A stretch of DNA of 15,983 nucleotides, taken from contig JBKCGZ010000197.1 in assembly GCA_046303115.1 (NCBI GenBank), positions 1-15,983 of the forward strand, in the 5' to 3' direction. Both the position numbers and the translations under genes were made by a program. Origin of the DNA: CAINEC01 sp046303115 (lineage in GTDB: Bacteria > Bacteroidota > Bacteroidia > AKYH767-A > OLB10). Of this stretch, positions 12,398 to 15,983 are shown one piece after another. Position 1 is the first letter of the stretch. Each line of letters begins with the position of its first letter. Below the pieces are notes generated by a model. The model was not told the origin of the DNA. It searched no databases and was given only the letters and a program-made list of their open reading frames with translations.

Positions 12398-13531
12398 TTA
12401 ATTTCCTCCGTGTTGATAACAATATCCATTGGGATTACGTGTCATTCTACGACAACGAGCTCCTTTTTTAGTTGTTCCATTACATTGCGATGATGTCTCA
12501 CTTCGGACACCCACGTTTTGACGCTCACTGCTCCCACTACCCGATTGATATTGGTGAAGATAGCAAAATCCGCTGGGATCGGTAGTTGTTTTTTTACAAC
12601 GTGCTCCCGCCTTCGTAGTACCATTACATCGCACCGAGGCTCCAGTTTCTTTCTTACTCCCACCAGAATGACTCGAAACTGAATTGGTCCAATCCCAACA
12701 TGGCAAACATAATCTTGCCTCCACTGCATTTTCAGACTTATCTGGCAAGCGCGGAAAAAAATCAATTCCTGTAAATCGTTCTACGCTATCAATTGAAACA
12801 GCATATTCCTGCAAATTTCCAGAAGCGCCTTCATTACGCATAATAAAACCGATTCCCTGTAAATGCGCGCTATGATAATCTAGGATGACTTTGTAATAAT
12901 ACTTAGGTACTGCCAAACCGTTAGTAGCTGTTATATTACCTTCTGATAAAACGGGACCTGTAACGATATAAACAGATTGATATAGAACTGCCCAATTCCG
13001 AATTTTTTCTTCCAGCTTTTTCCAAATACCTCGATTAAAAGAAGGATCTTGAGGCGACATATTGCTGTAGTAAAAAGACTCTAACATGGTCTCTTCGCTG
13101 TAGCTCATATCACCGGCAGGAGCCAAATGCCCACGATCATATCCCGAACCTTTATAATCTATATCGGAGGCTGAACCTGTTTTAACATCAGGGTCTTTAA
13201 AGAATTTATTACTCCTTTCAAATTGCTTCACCGTTTCCTCAGCTGTTAATTCATAGGCAACCCATGAAGCTTGTTCATATTTCTCTACGTAATCGAGCGT
13301 GTAAGCGAGATGCTCCACGATTTGATCTCCAGGACGAATAGTTGGTATCTCTAGTCTAGGAATTAATGAATCGGGAGGCGTGCTTTCAAATGCACATGGC
13401 TTAAAATATGGAGAATTGGGGTCGTTTAAATTAACAACCTCTCTTCCAAAATTTCTATCATAATAACGTTGACCGAAGAGTCCAACCGCGAAACAAAGCA
13501 AGGCCAATAAAATAATATGCGATTTTTTCAT
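12398..13531 (-). CDS. Exported DRGH-type DNA/RNA non-specific endonuclease with two C-terminal zinc-finger-like repeats
   Basis: The 377-residue protein begins with a signal peptide or anchor (MKKSHIILLALLCFAVGLFG). The catalytic beta-beta-alpha-metal domain (about 70-280) has YDRGHLAPAGDM with catalytic His135, and SFNRGIWKKLE with the magnesium-ligand Asn166, as in the Serratia nuclease/NucA family. Such enzymes cut DNA and RNA without sequence preference, usually outside the cytoplasm. After a Ser/Gly linker come two repeats: CNGTTKAGARC...GFCYLH (Cys302, 312, 323, His326) and CNGTTKKGARC...GYCYQH (Cys350, 360, 371, His374). These resemble the DUF5763 CCCH unit and probably bind zinc. The stop is followed 23 bases later by the scramblase-like gene. 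Confidence 0.92.
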   Translation of the reverse strand: MKKSHIILLALLCFAVGLFGQRYYDRNFGREVVNLNDPNSPYFKPCAFESTPPDSLIPRLEIPTIRPGDQIVEHLAYTLDYVEKYEQASWVAYELTAEETVKQFERSNKFFKDPDVKTGSASDIDYKGSGYDRGHLAPAGDMSYSEETMLESFYYSNMSPQDPSFNRGIWKKLEEKIRNWAVLYQSVYIVTGPVLSEGNITATNGLAVPKYYYKVILDYHSAHLQGIGFIMRNEGASGNLQEYAVSIDSVERFTGIDFFPRLPDKSENAVEARLCLPCWDWTNSVSSHSGGSKKETGASVRCNGTTKAGARCKKTTTDPSGFCYLHQYQSGSGSSERQNVGVRSETSSQCNGTTKKGARCRRMTRNPNGYCYQHGGN

Positions 13532-13550
13532 AATCTAAAAATATATAAAA

Positions 13551-14297
13551 TCAATCAGACAATATAGCAGAAACAATTGCAATAGAATAATTAGATGCTA
13601 CATACTTTGCAAATGGCTCAAAGTCGACAGCAGCAGCGTCATTAGCACTATCTGATATTGTACGAACAATTGTACAAGGAATATTATGCTCAAAACAAAT
13701 TTGTGCTACAGCGGCACCTTCCATCTCTACACATGCTACATCTGATAGATTTAATTGTATATCATTTCTTATTTCTTGCGAGTTTATAAATTGATCACCA
13801 CTTGCAATTGGTCTATGCACAATCATTACCGATGACAAACTAAAATGATCTGCCCACTGATCTCCTACTACAGTTGAAATACTATTGGCATCAAACACAT
13901 TTTGTAGTTTTTCGATTAATCCATCAGTAACATGAACATCAAAATACTTTATGTTAAGCAAAGGAACAACATAACGATCATGCAAAGGACGTGTATCCAT
14001 ATCGTGAAAAACACAACTCGAAGCCACAACAATATCGCCCACTTTTAAATCGGCATGAATACCACCTGCAATTCCAGTAAATAAAATTTGGTTGACATTA
14101 AAAACATCAATCAATGTTGTTACTGTAGATGCAGCAGCTACCTTTCCCCACCTCGAAAAAACTACAACAACATTTTTGTCATTAATTGTACCTGAAATAT
14201 ATTCTCGTCCTCCAATAGTTTTTACTTTAGGATTTTCAACCAGCTTTACAACACCTTCAATTTCTTCAGGCATTGCTGCCATAATACCGTATATCAT
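13551..14297 (-). CDS. mtnN: 5'-methylthioadenosine/S-adenosylhomocysteine nucleosidase
   Basis: This enzyme cleaves adenine from 5'-methylthioadenosine, S-adenosylhomocysteine and 5'-deoxyadenosine, recycling the by-products of SAM use in the cytoplasm. The 248-residue length fits the family. Visible motifs are GIMAAMPEEI with Glu12 (E. coli Glu12), FTGIAGGIHADLKVGDIV, IASGDQFI, CVEMEGAAVAQ with Glu193 (E. coli Glu174) and RTISDSAND with Asp216 (E. coli Asp197). All catalytic residues are present. The gene starts five bases after the DUF3445 gene ends and is 19 bases ahead of the nuclease gene, so the three are probably co-transcribed. A futalosine-hydrolase role is an alternative, but the motifs favour MTAN. 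Confidence 0.9.
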   Translation of the reverse strand: MIYGIMAAMPEEIEGVVKLVENPKVKTIGGREYISGTINDKNVVVVFSRWGKVAAASTVTTLIDVFNVNQILFTGIAGGIHADLKVGDIVVASSCVFHDMDTRPLHDRYVVPLLNIKYFDVHVTDGLIEKLQNVFDANSISTVVGDQWADHFSLSSVMIVHRPIASGDQFINSQEIRNDIQLNLSDVACVEMEGAAVAQICFEHNIPCTIVRTISDSANDAAAVDFEPFAKYVASNYSIAIVSAILSD

Positions 14298-14302
14298 TTC
14301 AA

Positions 14303-15058
14303 TTATTTTGAATTTAAAATTGATTTTATTGTTTTTAAATTTTTGTATTCAAGCATTGCATCTGACATTGAATCGATACTTTCAAGAATGGTGTTTTTCT
14401 TTTCATTATCATTCCAAATCTCTGTTAACCGTATCATTGAAATTTTAATACTAAACAATGCATGAATATTATCACCCAAAGGAACTGTAGTTTGAACTTC
14501 AGTTCTAAAATACAAATCATCTATTACCTTGGGAGCGTATTTATCTTTCAGCGAAGGGTGCTGATTATTTGATGGATTTGCAGTGATCGTCCATACATGT
14601 CTTCGATGTGGCCCTTTAGTACTATCTGAAAGCATTGCTCCCATCTTATCACTCATCTTCAATAATAAATCCGAGTCAGGAATTGGCTGATGAATTTCAA
14701 AAAACGATTTGCCTACTATCTGAGAAGGAACAAATCCGCTTGGCGAACAAAAACAAATTGCTACAACTTTCCCAAGGGATAAAATTGCAATGTCTTCTTC
14801 AACATTCAAGGCAAGGTCTCTTATCGTTGATACAGAAGGTAGATTATATTTATTTGTAATTGTATTTAAACAATTAAACAAATGATCACCTATTATTTCA
14901 TCTGCTAAATCATCAGGAAAGGCTTCTAACTCTTTACGCTTATATCCAATTGAAGAATCAGAAATTGGTGTTAACGAAAAACCATCTTTCAATTTAATGA
15001 TATCAGGAGCAGTGCTATAAGGCACCTTGACCGGAAATATGATTTTATCTGTTCGCAT
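14303..15058 (-). CDS. DUF3445 / heme-dependent oxidative N-demethylase-like protein
   Basis: The 251-residue product carries the DUF3445 signature known from the alpha subunit of heme-dependent dimethylamine monooxygenase: LNVEEDIAIL at 84-93, a block ICFCSPSGFVPSQIVGKSFFEIHQPIP (ICFCSPSGFVP at 101-111, FEIHQPIP at 120-127), HVWTIT at 154-159 and YFRTEVQTTVPLG with FSIKISMIRL (183-211). Characterised members use a heme and an unusual iron-sulfur-flavin partner chain to demethylate amines. No partner subunits lie nearby, so this may act alone or with subunits encoded elsewhere. It is the first gene of the unit that includes mtnN. The family is well supported; the substrate is unknown. Confidence 0.8.
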   Translation of the reverse strand: MRTDKIIFPVKVPYSTAPDIIKLKDGFSLTPISDSSIGYKRKELEAFPDDLADEIIGDHLFNCLNTITNKYNLPSVSTIRDLALNVEEDIAILSLGKVVAICFCSPSGFVPSQIVGKSFFEIHQPIPDSDLLLKMSDKMGAMLSDSTKGPHRRHVWTITANPSNNQHPSLKDKYAPKVIDDLYFRTEVQTTVPLGDNIHALFSIKISMIRLTEIWNDNEKKNTILESIDSMSDAMLEYKNLKTIKSILNSK

Positions 15059-15184
15059 AAATTGATTTGCGAATGTACAACAAGTAAATTGCTTTTAAAA
15101 AAAGGATATTTATCATAAAAAATGACATTATAATCAGTTTTTCTAAAGGACAATCAGATAACTTCGTAGAATAAAATTTATACT
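15059..15184. promoter_or_regulatory. Divergent promoter region
   Basis: This 126-base gap separates the minus-strand DUF3445 unit from the plus-strand gene at 15185, so it must hold both promoters. Candidate -7 elements with one mismatch to TAnnTTTG are TACATTCG (minus strand, 15070-15077) and a TAACTTCG (plus strand) about 24 bases before the ATG at 15185. No convincing -33 elements or operators were seen. Confidence 0.4.
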
Positions 15185-15983
15185 ATGAAAAAATTACTTA
15201 CACTTTTATTTTGCTTTTTTGCCTTGGGTAGTTTTGCTCAAATAAATCAAGGAAATGCGACAACTTCACAAAAGCCTATTATCTACAAAGTAGTGCTTAA
15301 CTCAGGCAAAATTTATGTTGGAGAAATTTTAAGTCAGGATTCTAAAGAAGTATTACTTACGACCAAAGAAATTGGGCAAGTTTTAATCCCAAAATTTGAA
15401 ATAAGCCTGATCGAACAAATATCCGACACAGAATTAAGCGAGGATGGCTTGTATAAACCATCTGAAACTTTTTCCACTCGTTATTTTATTACCACAAATG
15501 GATTACCTATCAAAAAAGGCGATAGTTATATTCTTTGGAATTTATATGGTCCCGACTTTCAATTTGGCGTATCGGACAATTTCGGAATCGGAATTATGAC
15601 AACTTGGGTTGGAGTGCCAATTATTGCACAAGCCAAATATTCTTTAAAACTAAGCGAAAATGCTCACATTGGGATAGGCACATTAGTAGGTACAGGATCA
15701 TGGGTAGCTTCTGATTTTGGACTTGTACTTCCATACACATCATTCACGCTAGGTGATAGAAGAACAAATGCTACATTTTCTGCGGGATATGGAGGCGTCT
15801 GGAGCGACGGACAATCAAGTGGTCGTGCGCTTATTTCAATTGCAGGAATGACCAAAGTTTCTAATAAGGTAAGTATCGTTTTTGATTCTTTTATTGTTCC
15901 ACCGAGTGGGTATAAAGATGTAACAACTACCGATATGATTTATAATCCTATAACGCAGTCATATGAGGAGAAGACAACAACAA
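15185..15983 (+). CDS. Exported beta-barrel-like protein with N-terminal SH3-like strand region (3' end beyond window)
   Basis: An open frame runs from the ATG at 15185 to the end of the window without a stop (266 complete codons). It begins with a clear signal peptide (MKKLLTLLFCFFALGSFA, cut before QINQ). Residues about 34-75 (VVLNSGKIYVGEILSQDS, then EVLLTTKEIGQVLIP and FEISLIEQI) form a compact SH3/LSM-like strand pattern, often seen in Bacteroidota exported proteins. From about 95 on, short Gly- and aromatic-rich strands (FGIGIMTTWVGVP, HIGIGTLVGTG, TFSAGYGGVWSDG) suggest an outer membrane beta-barrel. The C terminus is missing. No specific function is assigned. Confidence 0.8.
   Translation, partial: MKKLLTLLFCFFALGSFAQINQGNATTSQKPIIYKVVLNSGKIYVGEILSQDSKEVLLTTKEIGQVLIPKFEISLIEQISDTELSEDGLYKPSETFSTRYFITTNGLPIKKGDSYILWNLYGPDFQFGVSDNFGIGIMTTWVGVPIIAQAKYSLKLSENAHIGIGTLVGTGSWVASDFGLVLPYTSFTLGDRRTNATFSAGYGGVWSDGQSSGRALISIAGMTKVSNKVSIVFDSFIVPPSGYKDVTTTDMIYNPITQSYEEKTTT

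Noticed and set aside
12442..12765. Open frame of 107 residues on the minus strand inside the nuclease gene
   Set aside because: It lies in another frame of the well-supported nuclease, is rich in basic and unusual residues and has no recognisable motif.
14092..14448. Plus-strand open frame of 118 residues across the mtnN/DUF3445 junction
   Set aside because: It is antisense to two recognisable genes and its composition looks like a shadow of them.

Overview
The window looks like chromosomal DNA from a member of the Bacteroidota. The reasons are an A+T-rich sequence, almost no Shine-Dalgarno sites, at least one promoter element of the Bacteroidota type (TAnnTTTG upstream of the DinB gene), and gene families typical of that phylum: an Omp28-like lipoprotein, a Cys-rich Crp/Fnr regulator, a YdeP-type molybdoenzyme and a NUMOD4/HNH protein. 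The genus cannot be resolved from the sequence. No rRNA, tRNA, CRISPR array or insertion sequence was seen, and no gene-free gap exceeds 300 bases.

Region A (1-1143, minus strand) is a tight thiol/sulfur cluster: an OsmC-like protein, two tandem single-domain rhodaneses, and the start of a thioredoxin cut by the window edge. Region B (1209-7474, minus strand) is a molybdenum-enzyme operon. In transcription order it holds a multi-spanning membrane protein of unknown function, a P-loop NTPase fused to a MobA-like guanylyltransferase, the sulfurtransferase FdhD, a small conserved protein, a YdeP/FdhF-like molybdopterin oxidoreductase, and a Crp/Fnr-family regulator with a Cys-x5-Cys-Cys cluster. 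Genes in B abut or overlap by a few bases. Between A and B, overlapping the regulator's stop codon, is a near-perfect CRP-type palindrome (AGTGA-N6-TCACA). It sits about 40 bp upstream of the start point predicted from a plausible -7 element of the OsmC gene. The simplest reading is that the regulator activates the sulfur cluster, possibly in response to reactive sulfur or thiol oxidation. Both clusters deal with persulfide sulfur, because FdhD needs it to mature the molybdoenzyme. That link is inference.

Region C (7527-9398, minus strand) holds an exported beta-barrel-like protein, a free-standing NUMOD4/HNH endonuclease and a DinB-family protein. Region D (9524-10857) is a plus-strand polytopic membrane protein with many histidines, converging tail-to-tail with a small unknown gene.

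Region E (10870-15058, minus strand) reads as one transcription unit. It runs from a heme-dependent N-demethylase-like protein (DUF3445), through MTA/SAH nucleosidase, an exported DRGH nuclease carrying two C-terminal zinc-finger-like repeats, a scramblase/LURP-one-like protein and an Omp28-like lipoprotein with a WCPPC motif, to a perfect 15-bp hairpin terminator. Region F (15185 to the end, plus strand) is the start of an exported protein that runs off the window.
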